From positions 112,515-176,514 of the forward strand of contig JAUJYZ010000980.1 in NCBI GenBank assembly GCA_033675265.1: 64,000 bases of DNA, written 5' to 3'. Both the position numbers and the translations under genes were made by a program. Below are positions 9,532-22,700 of the stretch, piece after piece; the stretch's first letter is position 1; the number at the start of each line of letters is the position of its first letter. The notes under the pieces were generated by a model. That model was not told where the DNA came from. It did no database searches and saw only the letters and a list, made by a program, of their open reading frames with translations. Source of the stretch: Actinostola sp. cb2023 (Eukaryota; Cnidaria; Anthozoa; Actiniaria; Actinostolidae).

Positions 9532-10923
9532 CCGAGGACTAAAAGTGCTTTGTCTTAATGGTCTTAATGTGCTAATGGTCAACTGTTTATAATGTTGTCA
9601 ATATGGTACCAATATATTGGTTCTGTTAGAAGTTATAGCGATCTGCTGAGAAGTAGCAATGAGAATGGTGTTTAAGTCGAGTAGAAAACTTTAATATTTT
9701 TTAATGAAATGGAGTCAGATGTAAATAAATGCATAAACTATTCAGTTTACAGACGTGATCAATTTATTTTATTGATTTATTCTCACTGGGACCTTCACGC
9801 ACGATGCCAAAAATATCGCACGATTCTCGCAACCCTCGAGGAATTCGTCCCAGAGGACTACATCTCACATCCCCATGTGCTTAAATTGGTATAAATAATA
9901 TGATTCACACCAGAAAACCCTCTTCGAACCGTTTCGCTGGCAGACGTACAACGACTTGCTCGTCGCCCCACCCTCCTCCCCGCAGCGATGAATCAGCCAA
10001 TCACCCATCACCCATTCCCACTGTGAGCTACACGCTCACAACCGCCTCGGAGGTCTTCTCCCACATCTGAATACACCGATATTCCTCGAGGCATTGTGTG
10101 TGATGGCTCTCAGTGGGAATACATTACTATTTATGAATATCAATCACGCGCACCCCATGCCATAGTTAATATTAAAGCCCGGCAAACTTCAAAGGGTCTG
10201 ACAAAGAAGCAAACATGGATGTTGAGTAGGCTCATCACGTGACATTGACCGTGCATAATCTTTTGTTTTAGACTCAAATGCTATGGTTGAGTAACTGGGT
10301 CAGATGGGTTTTATTGGTTGAATTTTTGATATATGAAAAATGTGCACGGTCACGGTTGAAAAAGAAACGAACAAAACCTTAGAACAATGATGTTTGCTGG
10401 GTTTCAAAACCATTGCCTTTGATCAACTATGCGCGCTAAGTGCTTGCAGCGTTAATTTATCTCGTTGAAAAAATAGAGTTCTGGTGGACGTCAACCATGT
10501 CGTTTCCATGACATATCAGTCCAGTTCGATCACCGTCGGCAACTTTTACAGCTGTAAACACTCATGAACATCATGACTATAAATATTTGCCAAACTCGCT
10601 TCTCGATGCCGGAGAGCCGTTATGTGCTCAAACAAAGTGGTATTTTCGTATCAGTGATTGCTAACGTGCTCTATCCTTCACGTAGTCTGCGTTACAGCCG
10701 GTGTTCAAATCCCGATTAAAACAGTCTGCGTAATAAATACAGTTTGCTTGTTTAGAACCCCCGACGGCTTAGCGCGGTTATATGAAGCGATTTCTGATTG
10801 GTTCTAGCTCAACGGCCACTTCCGTTCAAATCGGAAACCGAAGTAATACGTCACTCTGGTGACATTAATGAGATAATGTTTGTTTCAGTTGTCTATTAGT
10901 AAGTAAAGTAGAACTAGTACAAG
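9532..10923. other. Long intergenic stretch, nothing recognised
   Basis: A 61-codon plus-strand frame (9709-9894) has normal-looking composition but no recognisable motif. No RNA gene was found. A GTGTTCAAATCCCG motif near 10690 resembles a tRNA B-box, but no A-box or cloverleaf accompanies it. Confidence 0.5.
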
Positions 10924-11012
10924 CACAGGCAGCCCAACCATTGCTTTTGAGGCTACTAAATAATTCAAAAAAAAAAAATTTTTTGATGGGCTTCCTGTGG
11001 TAGAGCGCGCGC
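10924..11012 (+). repeat. Dispersed repeat, copy 1
   Basis: CAGGCAGCCCAACCATTGCT, then TTTTGAGGCTACTAAATAAT, an A/T run and TTCCTGTGGTAGAGCGCGCG are shared in the same order, inverted, with 32530-32632. The two copies differ mainly in the central A/T run. Probably a short interspersed element; one end carries a GTGGTAGAGC string reminiscent of a Pol III A-box. Confidence 0.6.
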
Positions 11013-13526
11013 GTATTTATATATTGGGTTCCCTGTGCTGAGTAATGTCCTATGTTGGGCTTCCTGTGTGCCTCCTGCGGGATGCGCCCGCAGCAAATGT
11101 GTATATTGAAACAAGGTATGAAACTAGGTCACGTGACAAATACGTTTTTGACCCTAATTTTGTCAATGTGATGTGAAAATTCAATTTTTCTTCGAATAAC
11201 TAAACTTTACCGTATTCTCGAAACACTTTGTAAGTGTCAGTCGTCTAACTTCAACGTACGCTGAGAAACTAATTTTTAAAATTTTGAGCGTCATGGACCG
11301 ATGTGCGGCGCAAGTAGATGGTGCACTTTTCCGTGAAGTAGTCGGATTTTACCTTCGAGAAGGCATCGACAAGCGCTCGGCAAATCTGAACGATGCTCTT
11401 TTTGGCAAGGTTTTAACATGTTCACTAAACATGAGTCAAAACATCTACAATATACTTTATCTGTTTTCTGTTTTGACTTCTGTAAAGTATTTGTTTTGTA
11501 TTTTGATTTTTATCGATTAAAATCTTCAAAATTGACGCATTGTGTTTTATAAATGCTGAATAGTCTCAATATTTAGTACTGCACAACACATTTGCTATCA
11601 GTACTTGTACACAAAATGACAAACAAACGTATTTATTTCAACAATAAGTTTACTAGCTTTTTACACACTGTTTTGCCGTTACTTTCTGTGCAATTTATTT
11701 ACTATATTGATCAGTAATAGCATGGAAATAAGCTTAATAACAATGGATAAATATTATACACAAAGGCGACAAGTTGTGAATCACTGATCATGACTGATTG
11801 AATAGCAAACATCGAAGTTGGAAGCGATACTGAAGCTTACTTACGTTCCCGGTTACGAAAAATACGCCGTTAAAATTACTCTGTTTCTCTCAGATGATAG
11901 TAAGACTTTAATATTTGCTAAATGTGTCGTGCTATTTCAATGACAATAACGAACAACTGTTAGCTTAATATTTTAGTTCACGGCAGCTTCACGAGTCGAT
12001 GTTGAGTTTGTCTATATTTTGCTCACACTGAGATGGTTTATGCTGTTGGCGTTCCCTTGTGTCAGAAGAACTATAAGTAAAGTACAAAATTATGTCAAAC
12101 ACTTTCTAGATGAGAGAGTTAGTAATGTTTAAACAGATAAAGTAAAATCAGTCAGTTGAGAGAGGTTCCTTGTTGAAGTGTATTTCGATCACTGACACTG
12201 CTACAGTCTACACACTTGTCAAATACTGAATAGCTTACTGCTCAGTCATAATTTATAGAAAAAAACTGATTTGTTGAGGAGTATTAAGCAGCCCTTCTGC
12301 CCTAGTATAGGCAAGTCCTTTCATTAGAGAACATTTAGAGCAAATACTACGTAAAAAAACATGACAAAAAGTACTTTTAGTTCAGTTTATTTTCAACAAA
12401 ACTTTCTCACGTGTCGAGCACAACACATCCAAAGTTTCTCAACCATTCAAAATGAAAAAGTACTACTTTGAAACCGTCTAAAAATTTCAGGCCCATCACG
12501 TGATGAATTGTGAACTTCTAAACTTACCATGAATAGGGAAAAGAATCCCAACGTTTACACCGAAAAAATCAGTCTTTCTTGATATGAACTTCTCTTCCAC
12601 TCCCCGCCATAATAACGACTTCACCCTGGGTACCCCCCAAGGGCCTATAGCGTACGACGACTTCGGCTATTCGGCTCACGGATAAACGGAAGAGTAGGAG
12701 ATTTCTTTCGAAACTACAAAAACAGCAAGATAAAAACCAAAACAAAAAAAACATTCAGCAAAAGTCTAGTAAAAGACTCAGTGAACATAGAAAGACGAAA
12801 AGGAACCTCTGCTCGTATTTAAACACGACCTATATTTTTTTTGACAGTGTGGAATTTTGTTTCAACTTCGTAAAAAGCGGTATTTTAAGATCCACCCATT
12901 GACCGCGGCTGATAATATGGCATAAGGCATATTGTTGACAGACGGCGTTTCGGGTGTAGCGGCCAGAATTTGTGCAAATGACTGTATATGAACATATATA
13001 TGTGGTCTGTTTCGTGAAGGCATAACCAAACTTTGAACTGAAACAACATTGCAATCTGTGATTTTGTGATAACTTGATACAACAATAATTGCTGTGCTCC
13101 TAGCCTCAAATTGGCCCAAAAATCAAACACCAACAGCATAGAAGCGTACTGATTGTTTCACGTAGAAAAACTATCTCGAATTTTTGATAGTGCGCATGCC
13201 CGAGCTAAAAAATCATCTTAGGTGATTTTGACACAACATGAGCTTGTAAAAGCCTGTAAGGGTTTCTAAGCTCTCCACTCATATATATTCAATGATATAT
13301 AAAATAATAATACCTTTGCTGAATACATTTTATTCGTTAGTATTTTACACTTATATGTTTTTTTTTTGTTGATCTTATTAAACTAGCCACTACGGTGGCC
13401 AAATTATTCCGAGCAAATGTATATGGTCCTCCTTTCTTCAGCAAACTAGTGCGACGCGCTACAGAGCTCCGTTCATAAATTTGTAAAGTATGTTTCGACA
13501 AAATTAATATGTATGTATATATATAT
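11013..13526. other. Long intergenic stretch without a recognised gene
   Basis: Open frames here (11284-11520 plus; 12830-13139 minus, three overlapping frames; 13513-13701 plus) show no domain or consistent coding character. A small inverted repeat CTGCGGG/CCCGCAG lies near 11075-11093. A possible minus-strand 5' exon is listed separately. Confidence 0.5.
12528..12754 (-). other. Possible 5' exon ending ATG|GTAAGT
   Basis: On the minus strand a perfect donor GTAAGT (12522-12527) directly follows an ATG (12528-12530). Upstream is a 61-codon frame (12569-12754) ending in TGA before the donor, which would act as an upstream ORF. A GC-richer patch lies around 12600-12660. No downstream exon was identified to the left, so this remains a splice-signal observation. 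Confidence 0.2.
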
Positions 13527-13770
13527 GAGGCATTTCAACACGAAAGGGGTGTTATCCATTTTCAATACTAAGGATATTTTGAAAAATCGATGTGCATCAA
13601 AAGGGTCTCAGTCAGGAGGCTCGTTGCTACAGCGTATGAGGCCACTTCACTATCGCGCAAAAAACGTTTTCCCCCCGTCCGTTTGTGACAATGGCAAGTG
13701 AAGTTTTCGGGGAAAATAGATCAGTCGAGATCAGAGGAGTACCAAGGCAAATTGTTTTAACAGGTTTCAT
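13527..13770. repeat. Left flanking module of the 347-bp satellite
   Basis: A 244-bp segment starting GAGGCATTTCAACACG directly after an AT-dinucleotide run and ending CAGGTTTCAT directly before the first satellite unit. Its first about 95 bp and its last about 18 bp recur at 32184-32302 on the other side of the array; the middle part is missing there. It contains an inverted TTTTCCCC/GGGGAAAA pair. Confidence 0.85.
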
Positions 13771-16700
13771 GAGGTAACGCTGCTATCAGCATGGATCGGA
13801 CTACTGTACTTGCCGCAATGGACGCCTGATATGCGCGTCTTATATTCAATGGCAGTGTTGCGGCTAGTCTGAATGAAAAGAACATGTTTTCAGTACGACA
13901 CGCGCGTCAGTCAATGACGGCCGATTCTTCAATCAGATTAACCCAGAAAATACCGCGCAGAATCAGTATGGCCTACTAGTTGTGTCTGGCAAGCAATAAT
14001 TGAGGTGTATATAAGCAATACTCAGTTTCTTTGTTTTGTGATAAACTGAACCTTCGCTCCCCTCCCTAGCTATGTATCTCTCTGGTGTCGACCCATATAC
14101 GCGGTTGCCTTGTCTCAATATTGAGGTAACGCTGCTATCAGCATGGACTACTGTACTTGCCGCAATGGACGCCTGATATGCGCGTCTTATATTCAATGGC
14201 AGTGTTGCGGCTAGTCTGAATGAAAAGAACATGTTCTCAGTACGACACGCGCGCGTCAGTCAATGACGGCCGATTCTTCAATCAGATTAACCCAGAAAAT
14301 ACCGCGCAGAATCAGTATGGCCTACTAGTTGTGTCTGGCAAGCAATAATTGAGGTGTATATAAGCAATACTCAGTTTCTTTGTTTTGTGATAAACTGAAC
14401 CTTCGCTTCCCTCCCTAGCTATGTATCTCTCTGGTGTCGACCCATATACGCGGTTGCCTTGTCTCAATATTGAGGTAACGCTGCTATCAGCATGGACTAC
14501 GTACTGTACTTGCCGCAATGGACGCCTGATATGCGCGTCTTATATTCAATGGCATGCAGTGTTGCGGCTAGTCTGAATGAAAAGAACATGTTCTCAGTAC
14601 GACACGCGCGTCAGTCAATGACGGCCGATTCTTCAATCAGATTAACCCAGAAAATACCGCGCAGAATCAGTATGGCCTACTAGTTGTGTCTGGCAAGCAA
14701 TAATTGAGGTGTATATAAGCAATACTCAGTTTCTTTGTTTTGTGATAAACTGAACCTTCGCTCCCCTCCCTAGCTATGTATCTCTCTGGTGTCGACCCAT
14801 ATACGCGGTTGCCTTGTCTCAATATTGAGGTAACGCTGCTATCAGCATGGACTACTGTACTTGCCGCAATGGACGCCTGATATGCGCGTCTTATATTCAA
14901 TGGCAGTGTTGCGGCTAGTCTGAATGAAAAGAACATGTTCTCAGTACGACACGCGCGTCAGTCAATGACGGCCGATTCTTCAATCAGATTAACCCAGAAA
15001 ATACCGCGCAGAATCAGTATGGCCTACTAGTTGTGTCTGGCAAGCAATAATTGAGGTGTATATAAGCAATACTCAGTTTCTTTGTTTTGTGATAAACTGA
15101 ACCTTCGCTCCCCTCCCTAGCTATGTATCTCTCTGGTGTCGACCCATATACGCGGTTGCCTTGTCTCAATATTGAGGTAACGCTGCTATCAGCATGGACT
15201 ACTGTACTTGCCGCAATGGACGCCTGATATGCGCGTCTTATATTCAATGGCAGTGTTGCGGCTAGTCTGAATGAAAAGAACATGTTCTCAGTACGACACG
15301 CGCGTCAGTCAATGACGGCCGATTCTTCAATCAGATTAACCCAGAAAATACCGCGCAGAATCAGTATGGCCTACTAGTTGTGTCTGGCAAGCAATAATTG
15401 AGGTGTATATAAGCAATACTCAGTTTTTCTTTGTTTTGTGATAAACTGAACCTTCGCTCCCCTCCCTAGCTATGTATCTCTCTGGTGTCGACCCATATAC
15501 GCGGTTGCCTTGTCTCAATATTGAGGTAACGCTGCTATCAGCATGGACTACTGTACTTGCCGCAATGGACGCCTGATATGCGCGTCTTATATTCAATGGC
15601 AGTGTTGCGGCTAGTCTGAATGAAAAGAACATGTTCTCAGTACGACACGCGCGTCAGTCAATGACGGCCGATTCTTCAATCAGATTAACCCAGAAAATAC
15701 CGCGCAGAATCAGTATGGCCTACTAGTTGTGTCTGGCAAGCAATAATTGAGGTGTATATAAGCAATACTCAGTTTCTTTGTTTTGTGATAAACTGAACCT
15801 TCGCTCCCCTCCCTAGCTATGTATCTCTCTGGTGTCGACCCATATACGCGGTTGCCTTGTCTCAATATTGAGGTAACGCTGCTATCAGCATGGACTACTG
15901 TACTTGCCGCAATGGACGCCTGATATGCGCGTCTTATATTCAATGGCAGTGTTGCGGCTAGTCTGAATGAAAAGAACATGTTCTCAGTACGACACGCGCG
16001 TCAGTCAATGACGGCCGATTCTTCAATCAGATTAACCCAGAAAATACCGCGCAGAATCAGTATGGCCTACTAGTTGTGTCTGGCAAGCAATAATTGAGGT
16101 GTATATAAGCAATACTCAGTTTCTTTGTTTTGTGATAAACTGAAACCTTCGCTCCCCTCCCTAGCTATGTATCTCTCTGGTGTCGACCCATATACGCGGT
16201 TGCCTTGTCTCAATATTGAGGTAACGCTGCTATCAGCATGGACTACTGTACTTGCCGCAATGGACGCCTGATATGCGCGTCTTATATTCAATGGCAGTGT
16301 TGCGGCTAGTCTGAATGAAAAGAACATGTTCTCAGTACGACACGCGCGTCAGTCAATGACGGCCGATTCTTCAATCAGATTAACCCAGAAAATACCGCGC
16401 AGAATCAGTATGGCCTACTAGTTGTGTCTGGCAAGCAATAATTGAGGTGTATATAAGCAATACTCAGTTTCTTTGTTTTGTGATAAACTGAACCTTCGCT
16501 CCCCTCCCTAGCTATGTATCTCTCTGGTGTCGACCCATATACGCGGTTGCCTTGTCTCAATATTGAGGTAACGCTGCTATCAGCATGGACTACTGTACTT
16601 GCCGCAATGGACGCCTGATATGCGCGTCTTATATTCAATGGCAGTGTTGCGGCTAGTCTGAATGAAAAGAACATGTTCTCAGTACGACACGCGCGTCAGT

Positions 16701-19700
16701 CAATGACGGCCGATTCTTCAATCAGATTAACCCAGAAAATACCGCGCAGAATCAGTATGGCCTACTAGTTGTGTCTGGCAAGCAATAATTGAGGTGTATA
16801 TAAGCAATACTCAGTTTCTTTGTTTTGTGATAAACTGAACCCTCGCTCCCCTCCCTAGCTATGTATCTCTCTGGTGTCGACCCATATACGCGGTTGCCTT
16901 GTCTCAATATTGAGGTAACGCTGCTATCAGCATGGACTACTGTACTTGCCGCAATGGACGCCTGATATGCGCGTCTTATATTCAATGGCAGTGTTGCGGC
17001 TAGTCTGAATGAAAAGAACATGTTCTCAGTACGACACGCGCGTCAGTCAATGACGGCCGATTCTTCAATCAGATTAACCCAGAAAATACCGCGCAGAATC
17101 AGTATGGCCTACTAGTTGTGTCTGGCAAGCAATAATTGAGGTGTATATAAGCAATACTCAGTTTCTTTGTTTTGTGATAAACTGAACCTTCGCTCCCCTC
17201 CCTAGCTATGTATCTCTCTGGTGTCGACCCATATACGCGGTTGCCTTGTCTCAATATTGAGGTAACGCTGCTATCAGCATGGACTACTGTACTTGCCGCA
17301 ATGGACGCCTGATATGCGCGTCTTATATTCAATGGCAGTGTTGCGGCTAGTCTGAATGAAAAGAACATGTTCTCAGTACGACACGCGCGTCAGTCAATGA
17401 CGGCCGATTCTTCAATCAGATTAACCCAGAAAATACCGCGCAGAATCAGTATGGCCTACTAGTTGTGTCTGGCAAGCAATAATTGAGGTGTATATAAGCA
17501 ATACTCAGTTTCTTTGTTTTGTGATAAACTGAACCTTCGCTCCCCTCCCTAGCTATGTATCTCTCTGGTGTCGACCCATATACGCGGTTGCCTTGTCTCA
17601 ATATTGAGGTAACGCTGCTATCAGCATGGACTACTGTACTTGCCGCAATGGACGCCTGATATGCGCGTCTTATATTCAATGGCAGTGTTGCGGCTAGTCT
17701 GAATGAAAAGAACATGTTCTCAGTACGACACGCGCGTCAGTCAATGACGGCCGATTCTTCAATCAGATTAACCCAGAAAATACCGCGCAGAATCAGTATG
17801 GCCTACTAGTTGTGTCTGGCAAGCAATAATTGAGGTGTATATAAGCAATACTCAGTTTCTTTGTTTTGTGATAAACTGAACCTTCGCTCCCCTCCCTAGC
17901 TATGTATCTCTCTGGTGTCGACCCATATACGCGGTTGCCTTGTCTCAATATTGAGGTAACGCTGCTATCAGCATGGACTACTGTACTTGCCGCAATGGAC
18001 GCCTGAGATGCGCGTCTTATATTCAATGGCAGTGTTGCGGCTAGTCTGAATGAAAAGAACATGTTCTCAGTACGACACGCGCGTCAGTCAATGACGGCCG
18101 ATTCTTCAATCAGATTAACCCAGAAAATACCGCGCAGAATCAGTATGGCCTACTAGTTGTGTCTGGCAAGCAATAATTGAGGTGTATATAAGCAATACTC
18201 AGTTTCTTTGTTTTGTGATAAACTGAACCTTCGCTCCCCTCCCTAGCTATGTATCTCTCTGGTGTCGACCCATATACGCGGTTGCCTTGTCTCAATATTG
18301 AGGTAACGCTGCTATCAGCATGGACTACTGTACTTGCCGCAATGGACGCCTGATATGCGCGTCTTATATTCAATGGCAGTGTTGCGGCTAGTCTGAATGA
18401 AAAGAACATGTTCTCAGTACGACACGCGCGTCAGTCAATGACGGCCGATTCTTCAATCAGATTAACCCAGAAAATACCGCGCAGAATCAGTATGGCCTAC
18501 TAGTTGTGTCTGGCAAGCAATAATTGAGGTGTATATAAGCAATACTCAGTTTCTTTGTTTTGTGATAAACTGAACCTTCGCTCCCCTCCCTAGCTATGTA
18601 TCTCTCTGGTGTCGACCCATATACGCGGTTGCCTTGTCTCAATATTGAGGTAACGCTGCTATCAGCATGGACTACTGTACTTGCCGCAATGGACGCCTGA
18701 TATGCGCGTCTTATATTCAATGGCAGTGTTGCGGCTAGTCTGAATGAAAAGAACATGGTTCTCAGTACGACACGCGCGTCAGTCAATGACGGCCGATTCT
18801 TCAATCAGATTAACCCAGAAAATACCGCGCAGAATCAGTATGGCCTACTAGTTGTGTCTGGCAAGCAATAATTGAGGTGTATATAAGCAATACTCAGTTT
18901 CTTTGTTTTGTGATAAACTGAACCCTCGCTCCCCTCCCTAGCTATGTATCTCTCTGGTGTCGACCCATATACGCGGTTGCCTTGTCTCAATATTGAGGTA
19001 ACGCTGCTATCAGCATGGACTACTGTACTTGCCGCAATGGACGCCTGATATGCGCGTCTTATATTCAATGGCAGTGTTGCGGCTAGTCTGAATGAAAAGA
19101 ACATGTTCTCAGTACGACACGCGCGTCAGTCAATGACGGCCGATTCTTCAATCAGATTAACCCAGAAAATACCGCGCAGAATCAGTATGGCCTACTAGTT
19201 GTGTCTGGCAAGCAATAATTGAGGTGTATATAAGCAATACTCAGTTTCTTTGTTTGTGATAAACTGAACCTTCGCTCCCCTCCCTAGCTATGTATCTCTC
19301 TGGTGTCGACCCATATACGCGGTTGCCTTGTCTCAATATTGAGGTAACGCTGCTATCAGCATGGACTACTGTACTTGCCGCAATGGACGCCTGATATGCG
19401 CGTCTTATATTCAATGGCAGTGTTGCGGCTAGTCTGAATGAAAAGAACATGTTCTCAGTACGACACGCGCGTCAGTCAATGACGGCCGATTCTTCAATCA
19501 GATTAACCCAGAAAATACCGCGCAGAATCAGTATGGCCTACTAGTTGTGTCTGGCAAGCAATAATTGAGGTGTATATAAGCAATACTCAGTTTCTTTGTT
19601 TTGTGATAAACTGAACCTTCGCTCCCCTCCCTAGCTATGTATCTCTCTGGTGTCGACCCATATACGCGGTTGCCTTGTCTCAATATTGAGGTAACGCTGC

Positions 19701-22700
19701 TATCAGCATGGACTACTGTACTTGCCGCAATGGACGCCTGATATGCGCGTCTTATATTCAATGGCAGTGTTGCGGCTAGTCTGAATGAAAAGAACATGTT
19801 CTCAGTACGACACGCGCGTCAGTCAATGACGGCCGATTCTTCAATCAGATTAACCCAGAAAATACCGCGCAGAATCAGTATGGCCTACTAGTTGTGTCTG
19901 GCAAGCAATAATTGAGGTGTATATAAGCAATACTCAGTTTCTTTGTTTTGTGATAAACTGAACCTTCGCTCCCCTCCCTAGCTATGTATCTCTCTGGTGT
20001 CGACCCATATACGCGGTTGCCTTGTCTCAATATTGAGGTAACGCTGCTATCAGCATGGACTACTGTACTTGCCGCAATGGACGCCTGATATGCGCGTCTT
20101 ATATTCAATGGCAGTGTTGCGGCTAGTCTGAATGAAAAGAACATGTTCTCAGTACGACACGCGCGTCAGTCAATGACGGCCGATTCTTCAATCAGATTAA
20201 CCCAGAAAATACCGCGCAGAATCAGTATGGCCTACTAGTTGTGTCTGGCAAGCAATAATTGAGGTGTATATAAGCAATACTCAGTTTCTTTGTTTTGTGA
20301 TAAACTGAACCTTCGCTCCCCTCCCTAGCTATGTATCTCTCTGGTGTCGACCCATATACGCGGTTGCCTTGTCTCAATATTGAGGTAACGCTGCTATCAG
20401 CATGGACTACTGTACTTGCCGCAATGGACGCCTGATATGCGCGTCTTATATTCAATGGCAGTGTTGCGGCTAGTCTGAATGAAAAGAACATGTTCTCAGT
20501 ACGACACGCGCGTCAGTCAATGACGGCCGATTCTTCAATCAGATTAACCCAGAAAATACCGCGCAGAATCAGTATGGCCTACTAGTTGTGTCTGGCAAGC
20601 AATAATTGAGGTGTATATAAGCAATACTCAGTTTCTTTGTTTTGTGATAAACTGAACCTTCGCTCCCCTCCCTAGCTATGTATCTCTCTGGTGTCGACCC
20701 ATATACGCGGTTGCCTTGTCTCAATATTGAGGTAACGCTGCTATCAGCATGGACTACTACTGTACTTGCCGCAATGGACGCCTGATATGCGCGTCTTATA
20801 TTCAATGGCAGTGTTGCGGCTAGTCTGAATGAAAAGAACATGTTCTCAGTACGACACGCGCGTCAGTCAATGACGGCCGATTCTTCAATCAGATTAACCC
20901 AGAAAATACCGCGCAGAATCAGTATGGCCTACTAGTTGTGTCTGGCAAGCAATAATTGAGGTGTATATAAGCAATACTCAGTTTCTTTGTTTTGTGATAA
21001 ACTGAACCTTCGCTTCCCTCCCTAGCTATGTATCTCTCTGGTGTCGACCCATATACGCGGTTGCCTTGTCTCAATATTGAGGTAACGCTGCTATCAGCAT
21101 GGACTACTGTACTTGCCGCAATGGACGCCTGATATGCGCGTCTTATATTCAATGGCAGTGTTGCGGCTAGTCTGAATGAAAAGAACATGTTCTCAGTACG
21201 ACACGCGCGTCAGTCAATGACGGCCGATTCTTCAATCAGATTAACCCAGAAAATACCGCGCAGAATCAGTATGGCCTACTAGTTGTGTCTGGCAAGCAAT
21301 AATTGAGGTGTATATAAGCAATACTCAGTTTCTTTGTTTTGTGATAAACTGAACCTTCGCTCCCCTCCCTAGCTATGTATCTCTCTGGTGTCGACCCATA
21401 TACGCGGTTGCCTTGTCTCAATATTGAGGTAACGCTGCTATCAGCATGGACTACTGTACTTGCCGCAATGGACGCCTGATATGCGCGTCTTATATTCAAT
21501 GGCAGTGTTGCGGCTAGTCTGAATGAAAAGAACATGTTCTCAGTACGACACGCGCGTCAGTCAATGACGGCCGATTCTTCAATCAGATTAACCCAGAAAA
21601 TACCGCGCAGAATCAGTATGGCCTACTAGTTGTGTCTGGCAAGCAATAATTGAGGTGTATATAAGCAATACTCAGTTTCTTTGTTTTGTGATAAACTGAA
21701 CCTTCGCTCCCCTCCCTAGCTATGTATCTCTCTGGTGTCGACCCATATACGCGGTTGCCTTGTCTCAATATTGAGGTAACGCTGCTATCAGCATGGACTA
21801 CTGTACTTGCCGCAATGGACGCCTGATATGCGCGTCTTATATTCAATGGCAGTGTTGCGGCTAGTCTGAATGAAAAGAACATGTTCTCAGTACGACACGC
21901 GCGTCAGTCAATGACGGCCGATTCTTCAATCAGATTAACCCAGAAAATACCGCGCAGAATCAGTATGGCCTACTAGTTGTGTCTGGCAAGCAATAATTGA
22001 GGTGTATATAAGCAATACTCAGTTTCTTTGTTTTGTGATAAACTGAACCTTCGCTTCCCTCCCTAGCTATGTATCTCTCTGGTGTCGACCCATATACGCG
22101 GTTGCCTTGTCTCAATATTGAGGTAACGCTGCTATCAGCATGGACTACTGTACTTGCCGCAATGGACGCCTGATATGCGCGTCTTATATTCAATGGCAGT
22201 GTTGCGGCTAGTCTGAATGAAAAGAACATGTTCTCAGTACGACACGCGCGTCAGTCAATGACGGCCGATTCTTCAATCAGATTAACCCAGAAAATACCGC
22301 GCAGAATCAGTATGGCCTACTAGTTGTGTCTGGCAAGCAATAATTGAGGTGTATATAAGCAATACTCAGTTTCTTTGTTTTGTGATAAACTGAACCTTCG
22401 CTCCCCTCCCTAGCTATGTATCTCTCTGGTGTCGACCCATATACGCGGTTGCCTTGTCTCAATATTGAGGTAACGCTGCTATCAGCATGGACTACTGTAC
22501 TTGCCGCAATGGACGCCTGATATGCGCGTCTTATATTCAATGGCAGTGTTGCGGCTAGTCTGAATGAAAAGAACATGTTCTCAGTACGACACGCGCGTCA
22601 GTCAATGACGGCCGATTCTTCAATCAGATTAACCCAGAAAATACCGCGCAGAATCAGTATGGCCTACTAGTTGTGTCTGGCAAGCAATAATTGAGGTGTA

